Assembly (NCBI GenBank): GCA_907165135.1
Contig: OU015569.1
Span: forward strand, 3,286,001-3,350,000
Source: Oikopleura dioica
Taxonomy: Eukaryota; Chordata; Appendicularia; Copelata; Oikopleuridae
Direction of reading: 5' to 3'
DNA length: 64,000 nucleotides
A program made the translations under genes and the position numbers. Below the pieces are notes generated by a model. It saw only the letters and a program-made list of their open reading frames with translations, was not told where the DNA came from and ran no database searches. Shown piece after piece: positions 37,301 to 49,515 of this stretch (positions are counted from its first letter, which is position 1; each line of letters opens with the position of its first letter).

Positions 37301-39395
37301 GACCTTGGTAGCCTTTCGGAAACTGGTCAGAAAATTGACGACGTTGTTCTGCCTCCTTGGGCGAAAACTCCCGAAGACTTCGTCAGAATTAATCGCCTCG
37401 CACTCGAGTCTGAAATCGTCTCCTCGCAATTACACAAATGGATAGACCTGATCTTTGGATACAAACAGCGTGGCCCTGAAGCCGCTAAAGGTATTTTATT
37501 GCAAAGGACTTGAATTTGTCTACAATTAATTCAGCCACGAATGTTTTCTATTATCTGACGTATGAAGGCAAAGTTGACCTAAGCTCCATCCCTGATCCTG
37601 TCCAAAAACAAGCATGTATAGGAGCGGGCCGTTTATTCACATTCGCGTAATGTTCCTTCTTTTCTGAAATTAACAGTGACGAGAATGATGATTAATCACC
37701 CGTTTATAAGACCAAATAAAATCATTTGGGCAAACTCCGTCCCAGCTGCTTATTGAGCCCCATCCCCCAAGGTATTACTATCTTCTTGATGAGTTAATAA
37801 TATCGAGTTAGACAACCCGAAAATTTACCTGTTGAAGAAGATTCTCAAGAAGTCCGTATGGTTCTAAAGTTCGTATCAAATTCTCCTGTCGTATACCTAT
37901 CCTCCAACACTCATCCCTCTCTTGAAAACCCATCTATCGTCACTGTCACACAGTCTCTTCTCTTCAATGTTAACAAATGGATAAAGGTAATTTGTCTATT
38001 ACAATTGTAAGTAAAACTATTTCCCTAAAGCCAAGCTCCACAAAAGTACCGATTGAGCCTGACCCGATGATGAACAAAACTGGTGGAATTCAAAAACGCC
38101 AGATTTCCGATCGACTCGACCAGTCTATCACCATTTCACACAAAGTTCTTCTGGTCTCTGCCGACAATCGCCACATCATCGTTGCGGGCTTCTGGGATCG
38201 GTCTTTCCGCGTTTACTCTACTGAAAACGCAAAGCTAGAACAAGCAATATTTGGACATACTGCGCCGACTACGCTGCTGGCAAGGAGCGAAACGTACATA
38301 GGTAATCTTTGAAGAACTCGTCGATCAAATGGGATTATATCAGCTACGTTCAAAAATAGGATAATTAGAATTTAATAAAATGGAAGTAATATAAATAGAT
38401 AAGACAAGCTTTGTAGCAAGAAATGATTCAAAGAAATGCGATTAATTGACGGTCGTTAGCGTAACTAGATTTTATGCGTGATTGATTTCAGTCTTTCGTG
38501 TGCACTGCACCTCTCGTCAATCAAAATGAAAAAGTATGCAACCTAATCTTAGGAGGCGATTGCTATATTGTGTCTGGCTCCAAAGACACGACGCTTCTAC
38601 TGTGGTACTGGAACGGTCGACGACAACGCATCGTAGGAGACTCGCCCAATATTTACGACAATCCGTCGCCCCGCGCTACCCTTGTTGGACACAACTCTGA
38701 GATCACACTGGCTTCGGTTTGCGCCGAGCTCGGTATGATCGCTTCGGCCGCCACCAGTGGTCCTATTCTTATTCATACAATCACTGGCGAGCTCCTCAGA
38801 CGCTTGTCGCCTGAGGAAACGCGTCCATCACAAGTTATATTTAGGTATTTAATCTTGTGATTCTTTAAATTTATACCGGATTTAGTAATGATGGCTTTAT
38901 TCTTTGCTGCTTTGGAAAGCAAAAACTTGTCAATTTCACTATCAATGGTGCAAAAGTTCATGAACAAGAGCTAGAAGAAGAAGTTTCAACGCTCATTCTC
39001 AATAGCGAAGGGAACATTGTGATTTCGGCCGGGGATAATGGCAAGATATATCTTCATGATGCCTGGACGCTCAAGACCTTGCATTCTTTTCCCAAGATCG
39101 GGCTCCCAAATCATCGTCAGATATTACTATAGATTGTTTCTATTTAAAGAATATTCACTGGAGCCTCATCAGTGCGACACTGCAATACAACACCTTGCAC
39201 TCACTCACGATCAACAAACGATTATTTCAGGCACGAGTTACTGATTATATTCAAAGAGAATTCTCTCAGAAGTAGAATAAACTAGTCATAAAATAGCTTC
39301 ATTCGAAACTCGCAAAAGGCATGAAATCCGGTTCCGTTGTTGCTTTCAAAGTAGACTTCAAGAAATGGCATCTTTCCAAGAATGGAAAATTCTGA
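31326..39395 (+). CDS. NBEA: Neurobeachin/LRBA-type BEACH-WD40 scaffold protein
   Basis: The first coding exon runs open for over 1,850 codons (31326 to about 36906), then short exons follow to 39395. Order: N-terminal armadillo-like region, a concanavalin-A-like lectin domain (about residues 180-350, [12 protein letters not shown]), helical repeats, a disordered acidic region, PH-BEACH (from about residue 1650), BEACH (from about 1770 with [16 protein letters not shown], then [31 protein letters not shown] and [15 protein letters not shown]), and C-terminal WD40 repeats ([20 protein letters not shown]). These proteins are A-kinase anchors and vesicle-traffic regulators; vertebrates have NBEA and LRBA, most invertebrates one copy. 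The last intron (39231-39318) is GC-AG. Confidence 0.92.
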
Positions 39396-39695
39396 TGTCT
39401 TTTTTCTCTTTTCTAATTCCTCTTATGTGCAATATCTTCGAGATTCTTTGTTTTTCCTTTCCTTTTAAGTTAAAACTGATTCTTCCAGTCTCAAACCTTC
39501 TGAAAAGTCAATTAGCCAGTATCCTATTCTAAATAAAAACATACATTCATTTCTTCGTATTTTTTTTTGCTCAGCGCGAGCCCTGTATCAAAAAAGCATA
39601 CATAAAACTGCAATAAATATTTAATAAATTCGCTAAAATGATATTCTACGCAAAAACTTGAACTCAGTTAAAATCAGATTGTCCTAGAAATCATC
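39396..39695. other. Intergenic spacer, 300 bp
   Basis: AT-rich, with AATAAA and AATAAAT motifs suitable for the NBEA polyadenylation site. No coding frame. Confidence 0.4.
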
Positions 39696-41475
39696 ATGCC
39701 AAACCATGTTGAATATGACCCTGGCGTTCCTACATTCAAACATTCGGATAAGTTCGAAGCGAAGTCTCTTGTGCGAGAGATGCAGCGCGAAGCTGCGCAG
39801 GCCGAGCGAGCTTGGGAAGAACGATGCTCCCAGCGCGACAACAATAAGTGAGTTTCCCGAATTAAATCAATCAAGTGATCTGACTTTTTATTTAGGCAGT
39901 TTTTTCAGAATTTGAACCGAGAAGAGGCTGCCCTTGATTTGAAGCTGCGCATCAGTCATTTCAAGAACAGGGAGCCTGCACAGTTCACGATAACTGAACA
40001 CGGCGAGAAGATGGGCACTGCGCTTTTGAATACGTACAACGCAGATTTGGGTTCACGCAATTATGGAATGAAGGAGCTTCGGCGTCTGGAACGCGTGAAG
40101 GCTAGAACTGAGAAGAAAATTGAAAAGGCAATGGCAAAGAAAAATAAACGTGAAACTGTGGCCTCGTGGCCACCACCGAATCCAGATGGTCAAGAGGCCA
40201 GCGAAGTATGTATTTGCTCAATTGTATTTACAATTTTAAAAAATAACTTATTTTTCTTAGAAAACGAAAGAGGAAAAGAGTGCCAAAGAGTCTATCGCGT
40301 CGTTTGAAGACGACAAGGAGGACCAGTCGCTTAAAAATCTTCCAACTGCCCTGGCCAAACGACTAGCTGCTCGTAAAAATTTCCGGAAGCGTCGTATCTC
40401 CGACTCAGAGAAGAAGCCTTCTATTCCGGATGGATTTGATCCCAGCAAAGCAGAAGCTGCTGCTCAGGCGGCCATGGTAGCATTTGACTTCAGCACGGTC
40501 GGCCTTGACGCATCCAAATTAACGAAGCTGATGAACGAGCCCGAGGAAAAGGAGGAAAAGAGGCCTGCAAAGAAGCTGGCGACATCGCTCGAGAAGAACG
40601 AAAAACTTGGAAGGTATTTGTGGTTTTGGTTCTTTCTGAAAGATGATTTTCTTTTAGCTTCGTGAATATGCCATCAGAAGAGCCACTGAACATTCCTGGA
40701 CTGCCGATTGGATGGAAATTCGGAGATCCAATGCCAGAAGGAACTCCGGTGGAAGAGGAGAAGCCACCGGAAAATCAGAATCCCCTCGAAGTCGTTTCAA
40801 AAGCAACAAATGCAAAAAAGAAGAGACGGCCGAAGCAACCACTCATTTTTGAGGTTAGTATTTTAGACGCGAAATGTGCTGTTTAACCACTTTGTATCAT
40901 GGAATAATCATAAATAATGAGAATTATTCCGAAACACGATGTGAAATTTTGAGAAATCGTAGTCTCTCAAATCGGTGTATTTATATTGTCTGATAGACAC
41001 GTCGGCTGCATTTGAAATATTTTGTAGGCGGATGCGATGGGAGCTTTGGTGGACCCGTCGCGCTTCACTAGCAAGAATCACATCGAACAGAAAAATCTAA
41101 CGCCTCGTGTGAGATTGAGTGATGCCAAACAGGAAGAGAAAAATTCAGCCCAACCTCCGCCACAATCCACCACACCAAAAGTGATCGTTGCCCCTGCCAT
41201 AAAACGATCGACGAATACTTATTCCGAGGTAACAGACAGAGGCATAGATATTTTTTGGAATCGCATTGACATTTTCTTTCGGATCAATTTAGAGATTATT
41301 CATCTTTTAGGCTGATTTTGTAACGAGCTACACGGCAAAACCAAGCCATACAAACTATGGAGGACAGGCGCGTACCTACGGAACATACAACGCTTCTGAT
41401 TTAACAATCTCGCAAGGGAGGAACAAATACAATAGATACAAAGGAGGCGGAGTCGGCGGAGGAGGATATCGATAA
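39696..41475 (+). CDS. Unrecognised charged, probably nuclear protein
   Basis: Six GT-AG exons (39696-39847, 39896-40205, 40261-40613, 40658-40853, 41028-41228, 41311-41475) join in frame to about 458 residues. The start is MPNHVEYDPGVPTFKHS. The N-terminal third is a charged helix (EMQREAAQAERAWEERC, RRLERVKARTEKKIEKAMAK). The middle has KRLAARKNFRKRRISDSEKK and a proline-rich PLNIPGLPIGWKFGDPMPEG. The C-terminus is YNASDLTISQGRNKYNRYKG followed by a glycine-rich end. Composition suggests a nuclear RNA- or chromatin-linked protein, but I do not recognise the family. The next gene starts 105 bp downstream, so an operon is possible. Confidence 0.8.
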
Positions 41476-41580
41476 ACCTTTTTATGTTCCAACAATTTCT
41501 GTCTCAATTTCTTCTGTCGAATATGAAATTTTCCAGATTCGTTTTTTTTAAATGGATAATTTTAAGATTTGTGGTCGAAA

Positions 41581-43773
41581 ATGCCACGACGGGCTCGACA
41601 GGAATCCTCCCCAGAGTACGCAGAAGAACCTTCGTCTGACGAGTACGAAGCCCCAGCACGAGACTCCGACTCTGATTTCGAAGTGAGCCCTAAAAAGAAA
41701 GCTCGAACGTCGACTGGTGGACGGGGCCGAGGACGTGGAAGAGGTCGAGGGCGGTAAGTAAAAAAACTACATTTCCTAATGTTGTCAAAAATAGATGTTA
41801 ACTAAAGATTAGCGGAAAGTCAACGGCGAAGTCTCCTGGTCGAGGACGCGGCCGTGGACGCGGCAGAGGGCGTGGTCGTCCAGCAAAGGCAAAGAGGGAT
41901 AGCGAAGATGATGATTTGTCCGAGAATTCGGACTCTAACGATGTTCCAGAGCCCACTAGAAAGTCCAGTCGTAGGAGTGCTTCACGAAAAGAGGTAATTT
42001 TGTGATATTGGAAGAGAGCAACTTGCTTTAGCATACTTGCAGTTTCTTTTTGTTCTCCATGAGCGGGCGCTTATGCGCGCTGGACGCACTGCTCTACACC
42101 GCCTCCCAGTAGAGGAGCTCGCGGACCGCGTAGGTGTTAGCCCCACGTGTATCTGCTCTGATATTCTTTATCATCGTTAATCTGGTTTAATACAGATTAT
42201 CAGTAGATAACTGATAATCTACTCACCGTATCGCATTTTTATATATTTATCGTAGGCCTCGGATGCGGAAGAGAAAGGAAGTGGATTGGCGGCCGGCAGA
42301 TCCCGTCGACGAGCTTCTGCTGCTCGATTTAGCTACGCCGACGACGACGACTCCAACGAAAGTGGTAATTAATTTGTTTTGATAATGTCTTATCCGACAG
42401 GAGATAGGAATGAGTTAATATAAATCCTAACGACTTATTCAGATGCTGAAAAAAGTGCGGAATCCGCCGAAGCTTCGGAGGAGGAAGCCATGGAGACCGA
42501 TGGCTCTCCTGAAACTGATGCCCTTTCTGACGCCATAGAAGAGAAAGCGGAGGGAGCCAAGAAGTCTGATCAGAAGGTCGACGAACCAGAGAACGAAGAA
42601 ACAGCCGATAAGACGGTTGAAATTGAAAAGAAAGCAGAGATCACTGACAAGGCTGAAGCTGCTCCTGCCGCCCCCTCTGACGAACCTGTTTCCTTTGCAG
42701 AAAAAGTTGACGAGTCGGCGAAAGAAGCCGTCCCAGAGCCAGTCAAAGAAGAAGCGCCCGCAGAAACGAAAGAAGCTCCATCCGAGCCAGCGAAAGAAGC
42801 TTCATCCGAGCCAGAGGAAGAGGCTCCATCCGAGCCAGCAAAACAAGCTCCATCCGAGCCAGCAAAAGATGTCCCATCCGAACCTGCGAAAGAAGTCCCA
42901 TCCGAGCCTGTCAAAGAAACTGCTTCTGAGCCAGTCAATGAAGCTCACGTCGACTCAGTGAATCAAGCTGAGACACCGAAACCATCGGAGAAGGAAGAGA
43001 CCATTCCTGCTCCTCAGGCCGCCGAAGACGCCGAAGAAGCTAGTAAAGCAATCGAAAAAGAAATAAAGCCGGTCGAGGCTGCTATCACGCCAGCTGTTCC
43101 CTCTAAAACGAGTGAGCCTCCCGCTGAAGCCAAAACGGAATCTGTCAATGGCGAAACAGAAAAGAAGGATGTTGAACCAACACCCGAAGATAAGATACTG
43201 CCCCAGGTTGAAACGCCGTCAGGTAAGCAGTCTACCATGAAGACTCGAACTCATGTTTTTTCAGAGCCAGTCGCCGCTGACAAGTCTTCCAAGTCAACGC
43301 CTTTAGAGAAAGCTAAAGTCGATGACATCAAAGAATCTGTAAATAACTGTGAGGATCCCAGTTAATTAAAATTCTCCTTAGGTCCCCACTGAAGTTCCTT
43401 CTAAACAACAAGTTGACATTCCTAAAATCAGCAGTGGCGAGAAGAGTGGTTCTGTGATCGTCGCGCCAGCTGCGAATGGCGAGGCAGAGAAGAAACGTAA
43501 GTTTTCGACTGTGCAAACATGCACTGACATTGTTAAGCGGAATCAACGACGATTGCAACCCCATCCGTCATCGTATCAACTATCCAGGCGCAGAAATAGA
43601 GAGATTTTCTCTCAGGTCACCAGTTTATCTTCCTTTCGCGCCCTTCGCTGACCTGTCTCGATTTTTACTCAATGTCCATAAACATCTTTTAATAATAGTA
43701 ACAGAAGAGCTAATTTAGTCGAGCCGAGGTGAAAATCCAATTTCAGCGGTTCCAATTCGACTAGCTCTGCTGT
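41581..43773 (+). CDS. Acidic nuclear-type protein with RG and SEPAKE repeats
   Basis: ATG at 41581 opens MPRRARQESSPEYAEEPSSD. Exons 1 and 2 each end in or begin with Arg-Gly repeats (GRGRGRGRGR) next to basic patches and SDSD-type acidic sites, typical of RNA- or chromatin-binding tails. Further exons near 42256-42364 (SRRRASAARFSYADDDDS) and 42442-43221 encode a very acidic, low-complexity region with about eight copies of an EPAKEAPS-like octad. Two short exons follow (43266-43340, 43381-43498), and the final exon seems to end at 43773. No globular domain is seen. The 3' end is the least certain part. Confidence 0.65.
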
Positions 43774-45625
43774 AAGGTTCACTCTCAGATCTCAGGGTCT
43801 TAAATAGTCATATGTTGTGTCTAGGAGACTTTCGTGAGGAATTAGTTTTGAAAAAACTAACACCTGACAGCTTTCTGAACCCTGCCACCAAACAAAAAAT
43901 CCTGTAGTTCTAATTCTAGATATCTCTAGAAATTTCGATTCCTTTTTGAAAAAAAAAACCTTCTGCCGTGCAGCTATTAACTTGTATTTTTTATGAAGTG
44001 CGCGGCACCGCTCTGCTAATTCAACTTGCAAGCTTCTTGCAAAATCAATTATCTGCAACAAAAAGTTAACTTTTAACTTGACCCTTGTTTTAATACTGTT
44101 TCCTTTAGACATTTTCTGACCATTAGAGGGAAAAAGCACGGAGATGCCCCTATGAGAGCAACCTGGGATGAAAGTCGAAATGGCGGTCGCCATCCCAGAA
44201 AGCAAGAAGTTGAGATCACCAGAAGAAGAAGTCGCTATCTGAGACCAGATAGGCGACTTTTGGAGCGCTAACGTAAGTCAACCTCTAGCAAATTTTATAA
44301 TGATGGCTCAAATGATGAAAAACGATATTTTATCGTTTTAACGATATTATTATAACTGAGCCGTGACTCGGCCTCAAGAAAATGATAAGTTAACGTTCCA
44401 ATTTCTGATGGGCTTGATTATGAAAGCTTTCAATAAAAAAATAAAGATAAGTCTTTTTAGGTTCCATCAGACCTCACTTCACGAAGCTTCGGTGACTTCC
44501 GAGTAGAATTATCATCTAACCAATTTTACTCCTTTCTCCGAAAACTGATCATTCTATTCTTATTTTCCATCCGTTTTATAAACTTTCCGGAGCGTCGTGA
44601 TAGTACTTAATGATGACAAGGCGACTTCCGCCCTGCATTCTCAATGCAAAAAAGCATGTCTTCCTAGCCTGAAAGTACTCCGACATCCTATTCTCTGTGT
44701 GCGACCCAAATTGGTATTCTCACTTAACGCGCACAGAGATGGAGCAGGCTCGTCCAACAACGAATACCTCAAATTTGCGCACCGAATAATTACTCGATAT
44801 GTGCATCATGTAATCTTATTCCTGATTTAGTTATTACTTTTTACTCTTTCAGAAATGAAGCGCGATCAGCAAAGAAGCATTTCATCGCAATTCACCTTGT
44901 TTCAGTTGGAAACGCGAGAAGACAAGACGTGGTAGAATATAAGGTGAATTTTTAATTTCGATTAGCTCAAAAGCGTTTTAATGATGAGAATAGGGTAGAC
45001 GGCCTGCATACTCTCTGCAATATTCTCGCGTTGTGATCTGATGAAGCTAGGGACAAAGTTTATACTTTTTATCTATACTTACTATCTCCTTTAGCGAATC
45101 ACCGCAGAAGTTTGGTCACCCTTCGCATCCAAGGAAATATTTTCCAAGCATGTTCCAGTGGAACAGTTCCAGAGTGAGGATTCGAAACGAGAAAGACAGC
45201 CGAAAAACGCGAAAAAATCGCGAAATATACTTTGTCACCACTGAATGCTTTTATTAATTCTTCAACGTATACAACCAATAAATTTATTTCAAATGATACC
45301 GGCTTATTTGAACATTCATTTTTAGGGGCCTCTACTTGCCCTATACGGATAATCTGGATGCCGTGCGCTCCAATTGGCTGAGCGTCAAAAAATGCAGCGT
45401 CATGTATGCCACGTTTCCCGGTCAATGAATGAACCCTCTTTTTTATATTTTCGAACGCCCGATAAATGAGAGGATGATTACTTGTCTAGGAGAATTCTCA
45501 ATACATCAGAACTTTTGGGACTAAACGTGATTTTTAAAACCTTTTTTGGATGATTGAAAGTTTCATGCCCGTGCCAATCAAACTAAATTTCACATTTTTA
45601 GAGTTGAGTCGTGCAGTTGGAAATC
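43774..45625. other. 1.85-kb gap without a convincing gene
   Basis: Open frames exist (137 codons on the minus strand at 43792-44205; 77 on the plus strand near 44597) but lack motifs and exon partners. A GTCG-CTATCTG / CAGATAG-GCGAC inverted pair at about 44242-44269 could form a short hairpin. It must hold the 3' flank of the RG protein gene and the promoter of RPN1. Confidence 0.35.
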
Positions 45626-47220
45626 ATGAGACTTTTTAGCCTCTTATTCGCCTTTGTCTCTGCGAACTTGGTGAATGAGAAGGTGATCCGTGTTTTCGAT
45701 GCGACGACCCAGTTGCTCAAGTCATCAGCGTCTGTCCAAATTCGTAATGACGGCAACGTTGCTGTTTCCACCATCCAGTTGTCGGCTGATGCTTTCAACG
45801 CGGACAAGCTGATCTTCTTGGATGCCAAAGTTGATGACAAAAAGCTCAAAGTTGACGGCGATTACAAAGCGACGCTTTCAAGCCCGCTAGAACCAGGACA
45901 GACAATCACTCTTGAAATCGAGGAAATCTACCATGGATCCGTGAAGCCCTTCCCGACTGAGATCAAGCAAGCCGACAAGCAACTTGTCCTGGTCGAGGTG
46001 AATCTTTACTACACGTCGCCATACAAGACGCTCATCTCAAACGCGCGAATTAACATCGGGACGAAGAAAACTGAAAGTGTCTCGAAAACTGGCAAGCTCG
46101 AAGGATCGGCTGTGAAGCTCGAAGAGAAGAAGGATTTCGAAGGTGGATCTTCGCAGAAAAGCCGCGTTCACTTCGAAAACAACTCCCCTTCCTCGTCGCC
46201 GAGCGACTTGAGCGTGAGATTGAAGTGTCTCACTGGGGAAATGTTGCTGTCACTGACAAGGTCTGGGTCAAACACACCGGTGCTACTCTGAAGGGATCGT
46301 TCTCTCGTTTCGACTTCCAGCGTCAAGACACGGTAAGTAAATGGAACAATGAGTAAATGTTAATTTTAATCACTTTGATGGAAGGCGATTGAAAACGTCT
46401 CCGAGCGTATGTGCATTGTTCTCTTTGTGCGTAATGCTCCTCTCATTAGAGCTGTTTCCTTCTTTCAAACGGCTGTTTCCATTTCGCGTTCACACGTATG
46501 CTGTAGATTCTCACGCGATTTTAAGGGTGCTTTTATTACGGAATGGAAGATGATCCTTCCCCTTGAAGCTCAAGACGTTTACTACCGCGATTTGATCGGA
46601 AACATTTCCACTTCCGCTTTGCGACAAGACTACCGAGCTGGCGAGACTGTTCTCGAACTGACGCCTCGATTCCCAATGTTCGGTGGCTGGCGAAACCACT
46701 ACACGATCGGATACAACGTCCCTTCTGCCACTTATCTCTCGTCAGATGCCTCAAAATATCAACTCAAGGTTTCGACTTTATATTTTCATCTTATTAAATT
46801 TTATCAATCAGGTCCCTGCTACGCCCGAGCTTTACAACGAATTCATCATCGAAAACTATTTCCTGAAGGTGATTCTACCAGAAGGAGTCGCCGATGTTTC
46901 TTTCAAAACTAACATTGCTCTGGAGCGCAAACCCGACGAGTCCCGCTACACCTTCCTGGACACAACTGGGCGAACCGTTGTTGTTTTCGAAGGAAAAGAC
47001 GTCACCTACCAGCACGCGGCGAAGATCGCAGTCACTTACAACTGGAACTCGATCCTGATTTTCAAGGTATTGTGGATTAAAATGAAGCGCGATTTAACGA
47101 ATTAAGGAACCTCTTCTCGCTATTTCCGGATGGGCTGTGTTCTTCTTTGTCCTTCTTTTCTTCGCTCGACTTGATTATTCCATCTCAGCGCCTGTCTCAG
47201 CGGATAAGAAGAAGAACTAG
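45626..47220 (+). CDS. RPN1: Ribophorin I, oligosaccharyltransferase subunit
   Basis: Starts with a signal peptide ([15 protein letters not shown]) and matches ribophorin I throughout: [109 protein letters not shown], then one membrane helix. It belongs to the ER complex that transfers N-glycans. The frame changes between ENNSP and FLVAERLE (about 46187-46190), although the residue alignment with human is ungapped there, so one base appears to be missing. The tail is only about 15 residues after the membrane helix, whereas human has about 150. Exons after 46333 are less certain. Confidence 0.88.
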
Positions 47221-47623
47221 ACAGCTTAGAAAGATCATTGTTGACAAAGCCAAACTCTGGTTTTTCCCACGAACAGTGCAATTTACTCATATTTAGCTAA
47301 TTCATTTAGAAAGATTCCTTCCTTTAATAACATACCTGGATCTCATTACTTATATCCTATGCGTCATTTACTGTGCGTTTTAGAAAGAAAATCTTAGTGC
47401 AATAAAATCTATTCGGCCCCTAAAATCATGGCAAATATTCTTGGAGTACTTTTGGCGATATGACTGTATTTGCTCCGGAAGGCATTTTGACTATCTATTT
47501 GCCGGAGCAAGCTTCAGTGAAGTATTGAAAAAGGTTACAAAAATATTTGCAGAGTTGCCTTATCTGATTCTTTCGCATAGCAGTTCGCGGTTTCGATCAA
47601 ATCGGCAGAATTGAACATTTAGA
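47221..47623. other. RPN1 3' flank with a 9-bp hairpin
   Basis: TTGCTCCGG (47470-47478) and CCGGAGCAA (47502-47510) can pair across a 23-nt loop, about 250 bp after the RPN1 stop. The rest is AT-rich with an AATAAA signal near 47400. No gene is seen. Confidence 0.45.
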
Positions 47624-48714
47624 ATGGCAGGAGGAAAGACGGTTCTGGTTGTTGGGGTTACCGGGAGCGGGAAGACTTGTTTGATAAGGGTGAGTCACAT
47701 CTCATTCACTAAAAAGAAAACACTTGTATTAAACACAAGGCAGCGTCATTTTTATTTTTCTAAGCAACAAATAATTTCCTAGAGACTCAAAAGAAAAATA
47801 TTCAAAGCCAAGAAAAAGCATGACTTTCATACGACAGAGACCAGTGGTTTTGTCCCAACGAAGATAGGCGAAGACTCATTTGGGGAAGTCGGGGGAAAGC
47901 TTCAGGCAAACGGTCACCAAGTTCATTCTTTGAGAAGTATTCTCGAAACAACGAAGAGAATTTGAAATCCTAAGCCGCTTCCTCCTAGAGTTAAAAAGGA
48001 GATAGATCTGTCAGTCAGAGATTACTCCTTTCCTAGACATCTACCATTTTGAAGAGATGTCTATCTTCATAGGTTTGAAGGTTAGATACTCTGTTGTTCA
48101 TAATGTCATTTTATATTCTTATATTCGCTATTTTATGATAATAGGAAGAATACTAGGTAGTTCAAAGGATTAAGTCTTCCCGATATCGCTTCTATTCTCA
48201 TATTAATCGATAAAGTTATTGAGTCTCAGTATATTTTTTGCCGGGTGACGTGAAGCCTGAAATTGGTTGGTTTTTTTACTATTTCGCTAGAATTTCGGAA
48301 TTCTTTGGCAATATGATCCTAAATTAACGGCAAATAAACGTAGCTACAAATTCACATAATAAACATCAATTAAAATCGAGAGATCGATCCACGCTCGTGA
48401 ATTGCGTATAATATAGCTAATGAGTGCACAAAGAGGAAAGCCCAGAAACAGTATTTTCATTGTTACTCGGGTACATGTGTGGCGAGCATTTGACATTGGC
48501 GACCATGAGCTAGCCTTTGTGGCTGGACTACGCGCAGGATGTCTCGGGCATAATGTGAGTTGTCTTTGAAGAATAGAAAGAAACGTTACGTCCATTCTTC
48601 TTCTAGCTACGTTATTGATGCCAGAGCGCATGGACGTCTCACTCAAACTGCTGTTTACGCTCACCAATTACGAGAACAGACACAAGTGGTACGGACTAAT
48701 CCACAGAGACTAGT
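47624..48714 (+). CDS. P-loop GTPase-like protein, possibly SRP receptor beta; exon structure uncertain
   Basis: ATG 47624 begins MAGGKTVLVVGVTGSGKTCL, a beta strand plus a Walker A loop (GVTGSGKT). A GT-AG intron (47690-47782) joins it in phase to RLKRKIFKAKKKHDFHTTET, giving an 82-residue product ending at 47965. Two further open segments, 48420-48556 (AFDIGDHELAFVAGLRAGC) and 48603-48714 (YVIDARAHGRLTQTAVYAHQ), resemble the G3 (D-x-P-G-H-E) and the following VVDS strand of SRP receptor beta, so the gene may continue across an intron of about 480 bp. I could not find a fully in-phase joint, and the NKQD motif is missing. It could be truncated or decayed. Confidence 0.45.
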
Positions 48715-49515
48715 TTAGAATTAAATGAGAGACCTGGAAAAGTGAATCATTTTTGGCGAAGGCTTGAACTTTTATTTTGACTTGAGAAGTACCCCTTCGC
48801 ATTACTACCGAAGAGCATTACTCCCATGGCATTTTTTGTTTCCTACGTATAAAAAGTCAAAATGACATGTTTCAACTGCGTTTGAGCCAGCATGATTCAT
48901 TTCTTCTTCATCACCCAATTTTAGCCATTGATACTGTACGTTCGACGAGCAAAAAATATGCATGATTGCAAACGAATTTTAAATCAATGGCTCCTCGATG
49001 ATTTCAGGAATTCGAGCTCACGAAGCTTTAACTGCGAATAACGAAGATTAAAAAAGTTTTTCGTAATCGACTCCAAATTAATAGTAATCTACCTGGGCTC
49101 CATCTTGATACGTTAACAAATGTTTACCCATCAAACTCTAGTGGGCTATTTCAACTGCTCGATAGTAAGACAAGTTGAGAGTAGAACTTTTGATGGATAA
49201 ATGGGACTCGGAAACTTTCATTGATTGTTTTGAGCTTTTGTGATGAAAGCACGGTTTTCAAGTGGACTCTTTTATTTTCGTTTAAAAAAGCTTGAGCGAA
49301 GATTTATTTGCGCTTTGGACGGTTATGACTGCGACCTCGAGGAGATACACAGCTTCGTCAAGTCGCTGCCTTGATTTTTACTTCCGCCAGTTGATCACCT
49401 GCCTCTTTCTTTTTTAATCTTTAACTAGACGTTCTATTTTTATACTGTCACCAAAATATTTTCATACGTTCATTTTTCTTAACATTCCTTTTCAATCAGA
49501 TGCGTAAATTTGAAA
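48715..49515. other. Upstream region of the NEK1 gene
   Basis: 800 bp of AT-rich sequence with no convincing frame. TTTTCAATCAG just before 49500 fits an acceptor for trans-splicing or for a leader intron, 16 bp upstream of the NEK1 ATG. Confidence 0.35.

Noticed and set aside
42194-42220. Perfect 11-bp hairpin (AGATTATCAGT / ACTGATAATCT) in an intron of the RG-protein gene
   Set aside because: Too short for a microRNA precursor and AT-rich; probably incidental.
43792-44205. 137-codon minus-strand frame
   Set aside because: No domain, low-complexity FFFKK stretches, no partner exon and AT-rich surroundings; likely chance.
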